Source of the DNA: Paenibacillus sp. FSL K6-3182
GTDB taxonomy: Bacteria; Bacillota; Bacilli; Paenibacillales; Paenibacillaceae
Direction: 5' to 3'
DNA length: 64,000 nt
NCBI RefSeq assembly: GCF_037976325.1
Contig: NZ_CP150265.1
Location: forward strand, 1,068,001-1,132,000
Translations under genes and position numbers: made by a program
The notes under the pieces: model-generated
The model's database searches: none
Told to the model about the DNA's origin: nothing
Seen by the model: only the letters and a program-made list of their open reading frames with translations
Part shown: positions 9,305 to 19,144 of the stretch, piece after piece
How the letters are laid out: each line of letters begins with the position of its first letter
How positions within the stretch are numbered: position 1 is the first letter of the stretch

Positions 9305-11062
9305 ATGAAAACACAGAATTGGTTTAAGCAAATGACTAAGCGAGTTCTCATAGCAGGCTTACTCGTTTCGCTGGCAGGTACTGGATTTGGAGTGAAGGAG
9401 GAAGCTAATGCAGCTGAGCGTCAGCCGATAAAGGTTGTGTTTGTGCATGGTTCGAAAAAAATGACTGTAAACGGCAAGGCGCAGCAAATGACGGCGCCGC
9501 TGCCGGTAGTAAAGGGAGTTACGATGATTCCTATTCGGACGATTGCTACTTCCGTTGGAGCAAGCGTTTATGCTGATAGTAAAGGCACTCATATCGATAC
9601 TTATTTCAACAAAGTTACGCTGAACAATAATATGCGCGGTGCGAATCGCAACGGAAGCTACGTTGTACTGCCTAATGCAGCTACACAAATTAATGGAACG
9701 ATGCATGTGCCTCTATCAGCAGTTAAACTGCTGTGGAATGCCACTTATGTGTTTAATGCACAGCTTAAGCAAATTAGCATAACGATTCAGCCGGAGCCAA
9801 ACGTGCCGCCAGTAGCCCGCTTCGAAGCTCCGTATGAGGTGAAGCTCGGGGAGCCTATCGAATTTAAGGATTTGAGCTACGACCCTGATGGCAAAATCGT
9901 GAAGACAGAGTGGACCGGCCGTAAAAGTACATATTTTGAGCCTGGTGTTTATACCGTTACTCAAAGTGTCTACGACAATGATGGCGCACGAAGTGAAGTC
10001 GTGTCTCAAGATATTCGTGTAACAGAAGAGGTTATGTATACGCCTTATGAATATTACATGCGTTATGGTAACCCGGGCGATAAATTTGAAGTTGACGGGA
10101 AACTAATGAACACCTTCAAAGAGGTGGATACGATTGAATCCAAAGGCGGCCGCACATTGTATATGTCGAATGCGCCGGAGCGTTTCTTTGGAGAAGGTTT
10201 GCTGTATGAAGATACTTTGAATGATGCAAGTCGTTTATTCCTTCATCACCGCAACGGCTCTGACGAGCGATTAAAGCTGGCGGTTGTGGTTACGAATAAT
10301 GAAAGCGAAAGCGTAAAGCTGACGATTGGCAACCGCGGCCTTGCTGGACCAAGCGTCAGTGCTATGCAATTTGGATCGGCTGCAGTAGCTAGATATTTTG
10401 CAAGCTCACAGCCGCGCGAAATGATTATTGAGCCTGGTACTTCCGCTGTGCTGCTGCCGGAGCTTGAGAAAATTATTATGAATCCAGACGAAGGTTTCTC
10501 GGGCTTGCTTGATGTCGACATGGACGGTAAGCTGACATTTTCCACGATGGCGCTTAAAGTAGACACCGACCCGATTAGTGCAGTGTCTATGGTTACTGAG
10601 CTGGAGAAGGTCGGGAATCGCGGCAAGTTCTTCGATACCGATCAATATATTGAAGTGAATGAGAAGATTGGCGTTACAGAAAGCAAGCTGCGCCTAGGTC
10701 AACGTGGTCCTGCTATGGCAGGTGTAGACGCACTGACAGGCGGAATGACAATTAACGGCGGGGAATATGGTGCCGTGACGACCGTCAAGCTCAAAAATGT
10801 CGCTTGGGGAACGCGAATTATTCTAAATCCTCGAGCGGGAATTTTCCAAGGTGCAGTTAGTGTAAATGGAAAAGTGGTGTACGTCCCTTCAGGCGGTCAT
10901 GTGAAGGTAGGCGAAGGAGCATTGATCTATACGCAACCGAATCAACCCGCTGGAGCAGCTGGCATGCAGCCAGCGCCAGAAGTAACGATTCAATATTCAT
11001 CACCGGGCGCAAGCTCATTACCGATCTTATTCGTATTTTTTCCAGGCTCGGACTTTAAATAA
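9305..11062 (+). CDS. Secreted protein with copper-amine-oxidase-like N-terminal and PKD domains
   Basis: A 585-residue exported protein. Residues 1-37 form a signal peptide ending near EANAAE. Residues about 45-160 match the copper amine oxidase N-terminal-like (stalk) domain common in Paenibacillus surface proteins, with the PLPVVKGVTMIPIRTIA strand. A PKD-like domain follows at about 165-240 (PPVARFEAP, DPDGKIVKTEWT, YDNDGARSE). The remaining 340 residues are beta-rich with no recognised catalytic motif. GGAAGGAGAA before 9305 fixes the start. It stands alone between a divergent gene pair and a strong terminator. Its role is unknown, probably cell-wall or matrix related. Confidence 0.8.
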   Translation: MKTQNWFKQMTKRVLIAGLLVSLAGTGFGVKEEANAAERQPIKVVFVHGSKKMTVNGKAQQMTAPLPVVKGVTMIPIRTIATSVGASVYADSKGTHIDTYFNKVTLNNNMRGANRNGSYVVLPNAATQINGTMHVPLSAVKLLWNATYVFNAQLKQISITIQPEPNVPPVARFEAPYEVKLGEPIEFKDLSYDPDGKIVKTEWTGRKSTYFEPGVYTVTQSVYDNDGARSEVVSQDIRVTEEVMYTPYEYYMRYGNPGDKFEVDGKLMNTFKEVDTIESKGGRTLYMSNAPERFFGEGLLYEDTLNDASRLFLHHRNGSDERLKLAVVVTNNESESVKLTIGNRGLAGPSVSAMQFGSAAVARYFASSQPREMIIEPGTSAVLLPELEKIIMNPDEGFSGLLDVDMDGKLTFSTMALKVDTDPISAVSMVTELEKVGNRGKFFDTDQYIEVNEKIGVTESKLRLGQRGPAMAGVDALTGGMTINGGEYGAVTTVKLKNVAWGTRIILNPRAGIFQGAVSVNGKVVYVPSGGHVKVGEGALIYTQPNQPAGAAGMQPAPEVTIQYSSPGASSLPILFVFFPGSDFK

Positions 11063-11070
11063 CTAATAGA

Positions 11071-11113
11071 AGGAGGAAATGTCGCTGTCAAGCGATGTTT
11101 CCTCCTTTTTTTG
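11071..11113 (+). terminator. Rho-independent terminator of the PKD protein gene
   Basis: AGGAGGAAA and its complement TTTCCTCCT flank an inner CGCT/AGCG stem and are followed by a run of seven Ts. Confidence 0.9.
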
Positions 11114-11134
11114 TTGTTAGCCCACCTAGTATTG

Positions 11135-11140
11135 TATAAT
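11135..11140 (+). promoter_or_regulatory. Candidate -10 box for msrAB
   Basis: A perfect TATAAT lies 43 nt before the msrAB start, with only a weak TTGTTG at 11111-11116 at the -35 distance. It sits just after the preceding terminator, so the gene most likely has its own promoter. Confidence 0.45.
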
Positions 11141-11182
11141 AGAGATTCATTATCATTTGAACCAACTAGGAGGATGATCAGC

Positions 11183-12169
11183 ATGGATCAACCAATTACA
11201 AATAACGGCGCGAGCCGAAAAGAAGCAAAAGCAATGTTCGCAGGAGGCTGCTTCTGGTGCATGGTATCGCCATTCGAGGAAATGCCGGGTATTATATCGG
11301 TCGTATCCGGATACACGGGTGGACATACGGTAAACCCAACTTATCAGGAAGTATGCTCGGAGACGACAGGTCATGCGGAAGCGGTACAAATTACGTATGA
11401 TCCTGCGATCTTCCCATATGAGAAGCTGCTTGATATTTTTTGGAAGCAAATCGACCCTACGGATGCAGGCGGTCAGTTCCATGATCGCGGGGAATCTTAT
11501 CGGACAGGTATTTATTATTATGATGAAGAGCAGCGAGAACTGGCGGAAGCTTCTAGACAAGAGCTTGAAGCTAGCGGTCGCTTCGACCGGCCAATCGTAA
11601 CGGAAATCGAACCGGCGCAAGCTTTTTATCCGGCAGAGGACTATCACCAGGGCTATCACAAATCGAATCCGTATCGTTACAAAATGTATCGTAAAGGCTC
11701 TGGCCGCGACGCTTTTATTTCACAAAACTGGGCGATTAAGAAAGACCCTGCAGAATTGAAGCAGCGTCTTACGCCGATCCAGTATGAGGTCACACAAAAC
11801 AGTGGAACAGAACGTCCATTCACAGGGGAGTATTGGGATCACACCGAGGATGGCATTTATGTAGATATCGTTTCTGGAGAGCCGCTGTTCAGCTCCCGCG
11901 ATAAGTACGATGCTGGCTGCGGTTGGCCGAGCTTCACGAAGCCGCTGCAAGCAGCAGCTGTTTCTGAGCATACGGACTCCTCGCATTATATGGTACGGGT
12001 CGAGGTTCGCAGCAAAGAGGGCGATTCTCATCTCGGTCATGTATTTGATGATGGACCGCAGCCGACGGGGCTTCGTTATTGCATCAATTCCGCCTCACTG
12101 CGTTTTATCGGCAAGGATAAGCTGGAGGAAGAAGGATACGGCGAATATTTGCATCTGTTTGAGCAATAA
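11183..12169 (+). CDS. msrAB: Bifunctional methionine sulfoxide reductase MsrA-MsrB
   Basis: A 328-residue fusion that repairs both stereoisomers of oxidised methionine. The MsrA half starts at about residue 15 with the catalytic GCFWC motif. The MsrB half begins near residue 190, with CGWPSF, the HVFDDGP loop and the catalytic cysteine in [11 protein letters not shown] near residue 305. TAGGAGG at 11168-11174 is eight bases from the ATG at 11183. A fused A-B order is common in Firmicutes. The enzyme has no signal peptide and acts in the cytoplasm. Confidence 0.95.
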   Translation: MDQPITNNGASRKEAKAMFAGGCFWCMVSPFEEMPGIISVVSGYTGGHTVNPTYQEVCSETTGHAEAVQITYDPAIFPYEKLLDIFWKQIDPTDAGGQFHDRGESYRTGIYYYDEEQRELAEASRQELEASGRFDRPIVTEIEPAQAFYPAEDYHQGYHKSNPYRYKMYRKGSGRDAFISQNWAIKKDPAELKQRLTPIQYEVTQNSGTERPFTGEYWDHTEDGIYVDIVSGEPLFSSRDKYDAGCGWPSFTKPLQAAAVSEHTDSSHYMVRVEVRSKEGDSHLGHVFDDGPQPTGLRYCINSASLRFIGKDKLEEEGYGEYLHLFEQ

Positions 12170-12216
12170 GTTTTTAAGCATCTTATTATAGACATTTGGG
12201 TGGAGGAGAAGCTGAA

Positions 12217-12786
12217 ATGAACATAGAAGAAGCGATTCGCACGAGAAGAACGATTGGAAGAGTGAAGAAGGACCCTGTTGATCGTGCACTTATTGAACGG
12301 TTGTTGGATGCAGCTGTTTGGGCGCCTAGCCATCATAATACGCAGCCTTGGTCATTTATTGTTATGACGGGTGAAGGCAGAGGGCGGCTTGCAGAAGGAT
12401 ATGCGCGTGTATCCGCGGCCGCTGTTCCTGAGCTGAGCGGACAGCCGCTTGAGGATCGTTTGGCTAAAGAACGTACCAAAGCATTCCGTGCTCCAGTCGT
12501 TATTGCGGCAGTATGCTCACCGTCGGATGATCCGCGTGCTGTGCTGGCAGAGGAGCTTGCTGCTGCTCAAGCAGCGGTGCAAAATTTGCTGCTTTCAGCA
12601 CATGCGAATGGACTTGGAGCGATATGGCGTTCGGGCGATCCAATGTACCACCCGATTATGAGAGAAACATTTGGCCTGCGTGAACAAGATCAAATCGTAG
12701 GTTTTATTTACCTAGGTTATCCGGATATGACGGCTCCAGAGCCGCAGCGTGTACCGGCCACTGCAAAAACAGTGTGGTTGGTTTAA
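12217..12786 (+). CDS. Nitroreductase family protein
   Basis: A 189-residue FMN-dependent oxidoreductase of the compact nitroreductase fold. The N-terminal EAIRTRRTIGRV and the WAPSHHNTQPWSF motif are the standard FMN-binding signatures, and GLGAIWRSGDP and GFIYLGYP occur at the expected distances. TGGAGGAGAA precedes the ATG at 12217. Length is typical of the YdgI/YfhC-like group. The physiological substrate cannot be told from the sequence; quinones, flavins or nitro compounds are usual in vitro. Confidence 0.88.
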   Translation: MNIEEAIRTRRTIGRVKKDPVDRALIERLLDAAVWAPSHHNTQPWSFIVMTGEGRGRLAEGYARVSAAAVPELSGQPLEDRLAKERTKAFRAPVVIAAVCSPSDDPRAVLAEELAAAQAAVQNLLLSAHANGLGAIWRSGDPMYHPIMRETFGLREQDQIVGFIYLGYPDMTAPEPQRVPATAKTVWLV

Positions 12787-12794
12787 TAAATAAA

Positions 12795-12843
12795 AAAGAA
12801 GGCCGTACCGTTCGATTATGCCGAACGATACGGTCTTCTTTTG
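12795..12843. terminator. Bidirectional terminator between nitroreductase and GH18 genes
   Basis: A long near-perfect stem (AAGAAGGCCGTACCGTTCG paired with its complement, one mismatch) around a six-base loop carries A and T runs on both sides, serving the two convergent genes. Confidence 0.9.
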
Positions 12844-12862
12844 ATCTGTATTAAATCATAAG

Positions 12863-14140
12863 TTATATGAGCTTTTTCACTTTGAAATTGGCTTGCAGCA
12901 CATACCAGTTTTGCGGGAACGGTACGCCGAGCACCCAATAGCCGATGCCGCGAAGCTTATATATTTTGACAAGATTGAATTTGGCCTGAACGCTGCGTGC
13001 ATCCTCATACCAGACCACATGCTCTCGGCCTTCCTTGTCGTAATAGTTATAGTAAGGTGATTGTCCCTCATCATCATATTGAATGGTGGCTCCGTAAGTA
13101 TTCGCACGAATTACCGCTTCATGCGGACTGATCGTCGGTGCCCACTTTCCGCCTTGGACGTAGGGAAGTGTCCAATCGTAGCCATACAAAGGCATGCCCA
13201 TTACGATTTTTTTGGGAGGAATAACGCTGAGGGCATATTGCAGCACCTTGTTGACCTCGTTCAGCGGAGCTACGGCTCGCGGCGGCCCGCCCGACCAGCC
13301 CCATTCATAGGTCATGAGAATAACAAAATCGGCGATGCGGCCTAGAGCCTGGTAATCATGCGCTTCATATAGTGTGCCTGCTTGGTCGGCATTCAGCTTG
13401 GGCGCGAGGCAAACGGATACGAGATAATTTTCCGGGTGCAGGCTGTCGACGAGATTTTGAATAAAATGTTGAAATAACTCACGATCGGCAGGCGGAACAT
13501 ATTCGAAATCAACATTGAGCGCTAGATAACCTTTCTGCTTCATCATAACGAGAATGCTCGATATGAGCTTTTGTTGAAGCCCGGCATCTGCGAGCACCGC
13601 ATGGGCAGTATCAGGACTGAATGTGCCGTTTTCGAAATTAGTTAGAACCATCATAGGCGTTGTTTGTGTCTGGTAGGCTGCATTTATAATAGCTGAATCA
13701 TCTAAAAGCGTAAAAGTACCGTCAGCCTGTACACGGTAACTGAATGGATTTAAATAGGTTAGATGTTGGCCAATGTCCTCAATTAAACGAACACCGGCAG
13801 CGTCAAATTTCTGTGTATAGGCGTTTACTTCAATTGTTGGCCGCACGGTTTGAGGAATAACGAGTGTTTGCCCCGGGTAAATAAGGGCGGGATTAGAGAT
13901 TTTGTTTATTTTCGCGAGCTCCTGCAGTGTAACGCCATATCGCTGGGCGATAAGCCAGAGCGATTCACCATAATGTACTTTATGAGTGCTTGCATCAGTT
14001 GGAATAATAAGCGCCTGACCAATAACGAGTATGTTTGGGTCGCTAAGGCCGTTTGCATCTGTGATGTCGCTTATCGACAAATCGTATATTTGAGAAAGCT
14101 TATAGATGGAATCTCCTTTTTGCACGACATGAATATGCAC
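12863..14140 (-). CDS. LysM-GH18 spore germination protein, YaaH-like
   Basis: A 425-residue protein with two LysM peptidoglycan-binding domains (about residues 2-47 and 52-97, each beginning with a VQKGDSIYKL or VHYGESLWLI type segment). A GH18 domain follows to the end. The conserved catalytic glutamate lies in LNVDFEYVP, corresponding to the DxxDxDxE signature of GH18, although only its last part is conserved. YaaH and SleL of Bacillus are spore cortex-associated N-acetylglucosaminidases with the same layout. There is no signal peptide, which fits spore-coat proteins made in the mother cell. An RBS (AGGAGG on the minus strand) lies upstream. Confidence 0.9.
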   Translation of the reverse strand: MHIHVVQKGDSIYKLSQIYDLSISDITDANGLSDPNILVIGQALIIPTDASTHKVHYGESLWLIAQRYGVTLQELAKINKISNPALIYPGQTLVIPQTVRPTIEVNAYTQKFDAAGVRLIEDIGQHLTYLNPFSYRVQADGTFTLLDDSAIINAAYQTQTTPMMVLTNFENGTFSPDTAHAVLADAGLQQKLISSILVMMKQKGYLALNVDFEYVPPADRELFQHFIQNLVDSLHPENYLVSVCLAPKLNADQAGTLYEAHDYQALGRIADFVILMTYEWGWSGGPPRAVAPLNEVNKVLQYALSVIPPKKIVMGMPLYGYDWTLPYVQGGKWAPTISPHEAVIRANTYGATIQYDDEGQSPYYNYYDKEGREHVVWYEDARSVQAKFNLVKIYKLRGIGYWVLGVPFPQNWYVLQANFKVKKLI

Positions 14141-14297
14141 CCTATTCGAGCCTCCTTTTTAAAATGATTAGCTATTGCGGTCTCGGCTGCGGTGCCTGCC
14201 TGAATGCTAAGAAAAGACTCTTTTATAATGTATTCATTAAATGGCTCTCGCATTCGAATAGGAAATGTCAATCCGCTCGCTTAAGTCAGACGGAGAA

Positions 14298-14411
14298 ATG
14301 GGAATGATAAGGAAGAGGCCAAAGAAAAAGTACGACAGCCAATACGAATGGGGGTTGTACAGAATAGTAAAGAAGGTAAGTTTAGGGAATGATCAGGTGC
14401 GATACACCTAA
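14298..14411 (+). CDS. Possible small basic protein (37 codons)
   Basis: A short reading frame encodes a basic peptide containing RKRPKKKYDSQYEWGLYRIV. CGGAG sits upstream and suits the second ATG at 14304 better than the first. It lies between the divergent GH18 gene and the PurBoxes of the purine operon. I recognise no family, and such short frames occur by chance, so this is a weak candidate. Confidence 0.25.
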   Translation: MGMIRKRPKKKYDSQYEWGLYRIVKKVSLGNDQVRYT

Positions 14412-14452
14412 ATATGGTTATTTCATACGGGATTTCTGATTATTTTGTTCAA

Positions 14453-14496
14453 AAAAACGAACCTTTATAAAACATTCTCTTTTAATGTTCGTATTT
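14453..14496 (+). promoter_or_regulatory. Tandem inverted PurBoxes (PurR binding site)
   Basis: The core CGAAC at 14458-14462 lies in an A-rich left flank. Its inverted partner GTTCG at 14487-14491 lies within AATGTTCGTATT. Both fit the Bacillus PurBox consensus AWWWCCGAACWWT except at one inner base. Their opposite orientation and roughly 17-18 nt separation match the B. subtilis pur operator. PurR represses here when PRPP is low; that mechanism is known from B. subtilis. Confidence 0.8.
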
Positions 14497-14498
14497 CA

Positions 14499-14527
14499 TT
14501 GACAGTGGTTTGGGGATTAGATAAACT
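14499..14527 (+). promoter_or_regulatory. pur operon promoter
   Basis: TTGACA (14499-14504), a 17-nt spacer and TAAACT (14522-14527). The second PurBox abuts the -35 box, as in the B. subtilis pur promoter. Confidence 0.7.
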
Positions 14528-14670
14528 AGAATAGGTTTGAGGCGGAATTGTCCGCTGGAACGTATTGCTGTTTGTTCTTAAGGTTAGAGTGAACAGAAAT
14601 GTTCTGTGAAAAATTAGAACTGAAATTTATGGATGAATACAAATATCTTCCTACTATTTCATTTAAAGTT

Positions 14671-14737
14671 TACTCGTATATATTCGGGATCAGGCCTGAA
14701 TGTTTCTACCCGAGAACCTTAATTTTCGGACTACGAG
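14671..14737 (+). ncRNA. Purine riboswitch aptamer, guanine type
   Basis: P1 is formed by CTCGTA (from 14673) and TACGAG (to 14737). The conserved TATATTCGGG, GTTTCTACCCG and CGGACTACGAG junction elements of the purine aptamer are all present. The base that pairs with the ligand is C (in GGACTACGAG), which specifies guanine or hypoxanthine rather than adenine. It lies about 140 nt into the pur mRNA leader, so high guanine would attenuate the whole operon. Confidence 0.92.
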
Positions 14738-14829
14738 CAAAATGAGACGATAAGCGATATCGAATCGTAAGGTTTCGGATCGCCATAAAGCAAATGCAAG
14801 TCTGCAAAGTGCCTTGTTAGTTGGACACT

Positions 14830-14866
14830 GGTTGCCTCCTTTACGGGGCAGCCTTCTGTTGTCTTT
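14830..14866 (+). terminator. Candidate riboswitch expression platform (weak terminator)
   Basis: GGTTGCC (14830-14836) pairs with GGCAGCC (14847-14853) including one G-T pair, followed by TTCTGTTGTCTTTT. This is the best terminator-like hairpin between the aptamer and purE, but the T-run is interrupted. The 336-nt distance to purE leaves room for other folds. Confidence 0.35.
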
Positions 14867-15073
14867 TCGGCTCTGCAGCACGATTTGTCTCGTCCTCATT
14901 GAAGTGAAGCTTGATTGGCCATGGATTCGCATGAATACCGGTCTGTGCTTCCGCTCCGGTCCTGCGGCATCCCCATTCTTATGGCTGCTGAAGGGCCTTT
15001 TCTATTTTGGATGTGTTGTTTTATAGGATGCTTGATCATTAATTATCTTATAGATGAAAGTGGGTTTGAACGC

Positions 15074-15559
15074 ATGTCTGCGAAGGTTGGCGTCATCATG
15101 GGCAGCAAATCGGATTGGGACACAATGAAATTAGCCTGCGACGTACTAGAGGAATTGCAAATTCCTTATGAGAAAAAAGTCGTTTCTGCGCATCGGACAC
15201 CGGATTTAATGTTCGAGTATGCAGAAACTGCAGTAGAACGAGGGCTTAAGGTAATTATTGCCGGAGCCGGCGGAGCTGCACATTTGCCCGGCATGGTCGC
15301 TGCTAAGACGATTTTGCCGGTTATTGGCGTTCCCGTGAAGTCCTCGAATTTGAGCGGACTTGATTCCTTGCTCTCTATCGTTCAAATGCCTGGCGGCATT
15401 CCAGTAGCTACGGTAGCCATTGGCAACGCAGGCGGAACGAATGCTGGACTGCTCGCGGCACAAATGCTGGGAGCGTTTGATCCCGAGGTGCAAGCGCGTG
15501 TAATCGCACGTCGCGAGCGTGTAAAGCAGGAAGTGCTGGAAAGCAGTGAGACGTTATGA
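15074..15559 (+). CDS. purE: N5-carboxyaminoimidazole ribonucleotide mutase
   Basis: A 161-residue class I PurE that converts N5-CAIR into CAIR, step 6 of purine synthesis. The [10 protein letters not shown] phosphate-binding loop and the VVSAHRTPD motif with its catalytic histidine are intact, and [12 protein letters not shown] forms the conserved CO2-transfer loop. The true start is the ATG at 15074; an upstream open extension to 14915 lies in the riboswitch leader and has no similarity. It is the first gene of the twelve-gene operon and overlaps purK by ATGA. Confidence 0.97.
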   Translation: MSAKVGVIMGSKSDWDTMKLACDVLEELQIPYEKKVVSAHRTPDLMFEYAETAVERGLKVIIAGAGGAAHLPGMVAAKTILPVIGVPVKSSNLSGLDSLLSIVQMPGGIPVATVAIGNAGGTNAGLLAAQMLGAFDPEVQARVIARRERVKQEVLESSETL

Positions 15560-16731
15560 GTCAAAAAACGGACAAGCAAACGATTCAGACGCTGTTGCCG
15601 GGCAGTACGATCGGCATATTAGGCGGCGGGCAGCTTGGACGAATGATGGCGAATGCAGGCAGCGCGATGGGGTATCGCTTCATTGCTCTTGATCCAACGC
15701 CTGATGCTCCGACTGGACAAGTAGCAGAGCAAATCGTCGCAGCTTACGACAATCACGATGCAGCGAGGGAACTTGCAAAACGATCGGACGTCATCACTTA
15801 CGAATTCGAGAATGTTGACGCAGATGTAGCAGCGATGCTGATGGCAGAGTCTTATGTGCCGCAGGGAAGTGAGCTTCTGTATACAACGCAGCATAGACTT
15901 CGCGAGAAGCGGGCGATTGAAGCAGCTGGCGTACGCGTTGCCCCTTACCGCGAGATTCGCAGCGTAGACGAGCTGCGCGAGGCTGTTACCGCCTTTGGAA
16001 CACCTTGCGTATTGAAAACAGCTATGGGCGGATACGATGGCAAAGGCCAATGGGTCATTCGCAGCGAAAGCGAAATAGAAGAAGCGTATGAGACCTTAGC
16101 ACGAGCGCGCGTCCAACTGGTGCTTGAGCAGTTCATTCGTTTTGATAAGGAAATATCAGTTATAGCGGCGAGAAGTCCGCAGGGTGAGATCAAGGTTTTC
16201 CCTGTCGCGGAAAACATACACGTCGATAATATATTGCATTTGTCTATCGTGCCAGCAAGAATTACGGAGGATTTGCAGCAGCAAGCAGAGCGGCTTGCAG
16301 AGCGTATCGCTGAGGGATTAGGCGTAGTTGGTCTAATTGCAGTAGAGCTGTTCGTTACAGCGGATGGTGAGCTGTTCGTAAATGAGCTTGCACCACGCCC
16401 GCATAACAGCGGACACTACACGATGGAAGCCTGCCGGACGTCACAGTTCGAGCAGCATGTACGCGCAGTGTGCAATCTGCCGCTCGGAGATACGACGCTT
16501 ATGAGTCCTGTTGTTATGGTGAACGTGCTGGGTGAGCATGTCGCACCGCTTCTAGAGCTTACAGCTCGCGCGGATGAAGCGGCTAAGCGCTTGAAGGTCG
16601 CTCCGAAATTGCATTTGTACGGGAAAAAGGAAGCTGTTGTGAAGCGGAAGATGGGTCATGTCAATGTTTTGGCAGAAACGACGGATGCTGCGCTTAGCTG
16701 GATCGAAGAAACAACTATTTGGAAGGTGTGA
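15556..16731 (+). CDS. purK: 5-(carboxyamino)imidazole ribonucleotide synthase
   Basis: A 391-residue ATP-grasp enzyme that makes N5-CAIR from AIR, bicarbonate and ATP and hands it to PurE. Visible are the N-terminal [13 protein letters not shown] dinucleotide-like loop, the ATP-grasp [11 protein letters not shown] lid strand and the metal and substrate site [13 protein letters not shown] near residue 280. Its ATG overlaps the purE stop by four bases, consistent with coupled synthesis of two enzymes that share an unstable intermediate. Confidence 0.97.
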   Translation: MSQKTDKQTIQTLLPGSTIGILGGGQLGRMMANAGSAMGYRFIALDPTPDAPTGQVAEQIVAAYDNHDAARELAKRSDVITYEFENVDADVAAMLMAESYVPQGSELLYTTQHRLREKRAIEAAGVRVAPYREIRSVDELREAVTAFGTPCVLKTAMGGYDGKGQWVIRSESEIEEAYETLARARVQLVLEQFIRFDKEISVIAARSPQGEIKVFPVAENIHVDNILHLSIVPARITEDLQQQAERLAERIAEGLGVVGLIAVELFVTADGELFVNELAPRPHNSGHYTMEACRTSQFEQHVRAVCNLPLGDTTLMSPVVMVNVLGEHVAPLLELTARADEAAKRLKVAPKLHLYGKKEAVVKRKMGHVNVLAETTDAALSWIEETTIWKV

Positions 16732-16738
16732 ATGAATC

Positions 16739-18034
16739 ATGTTAGATCGTTACAGCAGACCGGAAATGAGAGCTATTTGGACAGAGGAAAATAAATTCAG
16801 AGCATGGCTGGAAGTTGAGCTTTGCGCATGCGAGGCTTGGTCTGAGCTAGGCGTTATTCCGAAGGAAGACGTTGTCGCGCTTCGCGCATCAGCTGATTTC
16901 GATATCGATCGGATTTATGAAATTGAGCAGGACACTCGTCATGACGTTATCGCGTTTACACGCGCCGTATCTGAGAAAGCAGGCCCTGAAGGCAAATGGG
17001 TGCATTACGGCCTTACTTCTACGGACGTTGTAGATACAGCTATCGGTTATTTGCTTCTTCAAGCTAACGCGATTCTCGTTAAAGATATCGAACGTTTTAT
17101 CGAAATTCTTAAGAACAAAGCATTGCAATACAAGGATACGCCGATGATGGGCCGTACGCATGGCGTACACGCGCAACCAACAACCTTTGGTCTGAAAATG
17201 GCGCTTTGGTATGAGGAAATGAAGCGCAACCTGGAGCGTTTCCACCATGCGGCGAACAACGTGCAGTTCGGTAAAATGTCCGGTGCGGTAGGTACATTCG
17301 CAGATATCGATCCTTTTGTTGAAGAATTTGTATGCAAGAAGCTTGGCATTACCGCAGCACCAATCTCAACACAAACGCTGCAGCGTGACCGTCACGCTGA
17401 ATATATGGCGACTCTTGCACTCGTAGCCTCTTCGCTTGATAAGTTTGCAACTGAAATTCGCGCTTTGCAGAAGAGTGAGTTCCGTGAAGTAGAAGAAGCG
17501 TTCGCAAAAGGTCAAAAAGGTTCATCCGCAATGCCGCACAAACGCAACCCAATCGGCTGCGAGAACATTTCCGGCTTGTCCCGCGTTATTCGCGGACATA
17601 TGGTTACAGCTTACGAGAACATTGCCCTTTGGCATGAACGCGATATTAGCCACTCGTCTGTTGAACGTATTATTTTGCCGGATGCAACGATGCTGCTTAA
17701 CTACATGCTGAACCGTTTGGGCAACATCATCAACAACCTGACCGTGTTCCCGGAAAACATGAAGCGCAACATGCAAGCGACATACGGCGTGCCATTCTCT
17801 GGCCGCGTATTGACGAAGCTGATCGACAAAGGCTTCAGCCGTGAGAAAGCTTATGACACGGTTCAACCGCGTGCAATGCAGGCATGGGAAACAAAACGTC
17901 AATTCCGCGAACTCATTGGTGAGACAGAGGAAATTACAAGCGTGCTGACAACAGAAGAAATCGATGATTGCTTCGATCCAGCTTGGCATCTGAAGCATGT
18001 TGATACGATTTTCACACGTCTTGGATTGATTTAA
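16739..18034 (+). CDS. purB: Adenylosuccinate lyase
   Basis: A 431-residue lyase used twice in purine synthesis: it releases fumarate from SAICAR and from adenylosuccinate. The superfamily signature [13 protein letters not shown] is at about residues 261-273, and [10 protein letters not shown] carries the conserved histidine of the second active-site region. The length matches B. subtilis PurB. It starts seven bases after purK, on the ATG at 16739, with a weak ribosome site. Confidence 0.97.
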   Translation: MLDRYSRPEMRAIWTEENKFRAWLEVELCACEAWSELGVIPKEDVVALRASADFDIDRIYEIEQDTRHDVIAFTRAVSEKAGPEGKWVHYGLTSTDVVDTAIGYLLLQANAILVKDIERFIEILKNKALQYKDTPMMGRTHGVHAQPTTFGLKMALWYEEMKRNLERFHHAANNVQFGKMSGAVGTFADIDPFVEEFVCKKLGITAAPISTQTLQRDRHAEYMATLALVASSLDKFATEIRALQKSEFREVEEAFAKGQKGSSAMPHKRNPIGCENISGLSRVIRGHMVTAYENIALWHERDISHSSVERIILPDATMLLNYMLNRLGNIINNLTVFPENMKRNMQATYGVPFSGRVLTKLIDKGFSREKAYDTVQPRAMQAWETKRQFRELIGETEEITSVLTTEEIDDCFDPAWHLKHVDTIFTRLGLI

Positions 18035-18049
18035 GGGGAGGCTGGCCTG

Positions 18050-18946
18050 ATGACTGCACCATCGCAAGCTCTATCGACAGCTGTCGATTATATTAAAGCT
18101 CCGCTGATTTACAAAGGAAAGGTTCGTGAGCTGTACGATCTAGGCGAGCATTTCCTCATCGTCGTAACCGACCGCATTTCCGCATTCGACTACGTGCTTG
18201 ACCCGGCAGTGCCGGACAAGGGCAACGTGCTGAACCGTTTGTCCGCTTACTGGTTCGAGCAAACCGCTGACATTCAAGTGAACCACGTCGTTCATACCGA
18301 TGTGGAGAAGCTTGGCGGTCTCGTCACCGAGCCGGAGCTGCTTAAAAACCGGATTATGGTTACCCGCAAAGCGGAGCGCATCGATATCGAATGTGTGGTT
18401 CGCGGCTATATCACTGGCGGCGGCTGGAGACAGTATCAGCAAACGTCAGCGATTAACGGTATAGAGCTTCCAGCGGGCCTCCGCAAAAACGAACGTTTTC
18501 CTGCTCCAATCTTTACGCCGGCAGCGAAAAACGACGTTGGTCACGACGAGGACATCCCATTTGAGAAAATGGCTGAAATGGTCGGTGCTGAGCTTGCCGA
18601 GGAGCTTCGTGATCGCAGCATCAAGCTATACGAATACGCTCATGGCTATTGCGCAGAGCATGGCATCATCCTTGCCGATTGCAAATTCGAGTTTGGACTC
18701 ATCGACGGCAAAGTGATCTTGATCGACGAAATCTTCACGCCTGACTCCTCCCGCTTCTGGGCGGAAGGCAATTATGCGCTGGATATCGAGATTGACAGCA
18801 TGGACAAAGAGCCGGTACGTACGTACTTGCTAGGCTCAGATTGGGATCGCGACAGCAAGCCAGCACCGCTGCCGGATTCCGTAGTAGCTGAAACAACGTC
18901 CCGCTACCGTGATATCTACCGCCGACTTACTGGCGTAGAGCTGTAG
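18050..18946 (+). CDS. purC: SAICAR synthase
   Basis: A 298-residue enzyme that joins CAIR and aspartate using ATP. Signatures include KGKVRELYDLG and DRISAFDYVL near the N-terminus and the ADCKFEFG and LIDEIFTPDSSRFW segments. It is longer than the 240-residue B. subtilis enzyme and closer to the roughly 300-residue type seen in many other bacteria and in fungi, which may mean a different evolutionary source from its operon neighbours. AGGGGAGG precedes the ATG. A 645-nt untranslated stretch follows before purS. Confidence 0.95.
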   Translation: MTAPSQALSTAVDYIKAPLIYKGKVRELYDLGEHFLIVVTDRISAFDYVLDPAVPDKGNVLNRLSAYWFEQTADIQVNHVVHTDVEKLGGLVTEPELLKNRIMVTRKAERIDIECVVRGYITGGGWRQYQQTSAINGIELPAGLRKNERFPAPIFTPAAKNDVGHDEDIPFEKMAEMVGAELAEELRDRSIKLYEYAHGYCAEHGIILADCKFEFGLIDGKVILIDEIFTPDSSRFWAEGNYALDIEIDSMDKEPVRTYLLGSDWDRDSKPAPLPDSVVAETTSRYRDIYRRLTGVEL

Positions 18947-18971
18947 GAAGCTTTGCAAGCTGAGTGAAGAA

Positions 18972-19048
18972 CGGGAAAAACGGGCGTTAAATGCTGTGAA
19001 ATCGAGCTAGGACGCCGAAATTGATGCAAATAACGCCCGAAATTCCCG
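18972..19048. repeat. Long inverted repeat inside the pur operon
   Basis: Two 23-nt arms (18972-18994 and 19026-19048) pair in reverse-complement orientation except for two A-rich positions groups (AAA facing TTT in the same strand sense, and AA facing TT). The 31-nt centre contains GAAATCGAGCTAG. It would form a strong hairpin in the mRNA 26 nt after the purC stop. Confidence 0.7.
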
Positions 19049-19144
19049 CTATTCGCAGCAAAGTAGCTTTTATAATTGATATAACGGTAGGAACTCCCGT
19101 TATATGAAAATCCGGCGATGAAGGCCGGATGGAATGACTTTAAC

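Noticed and set aside
17522..18067. 181-codon minus-strand frame opposite purB
   Set aside because: Shadow of purB, rich in Cys and His from reverse reading; no ribosome site.
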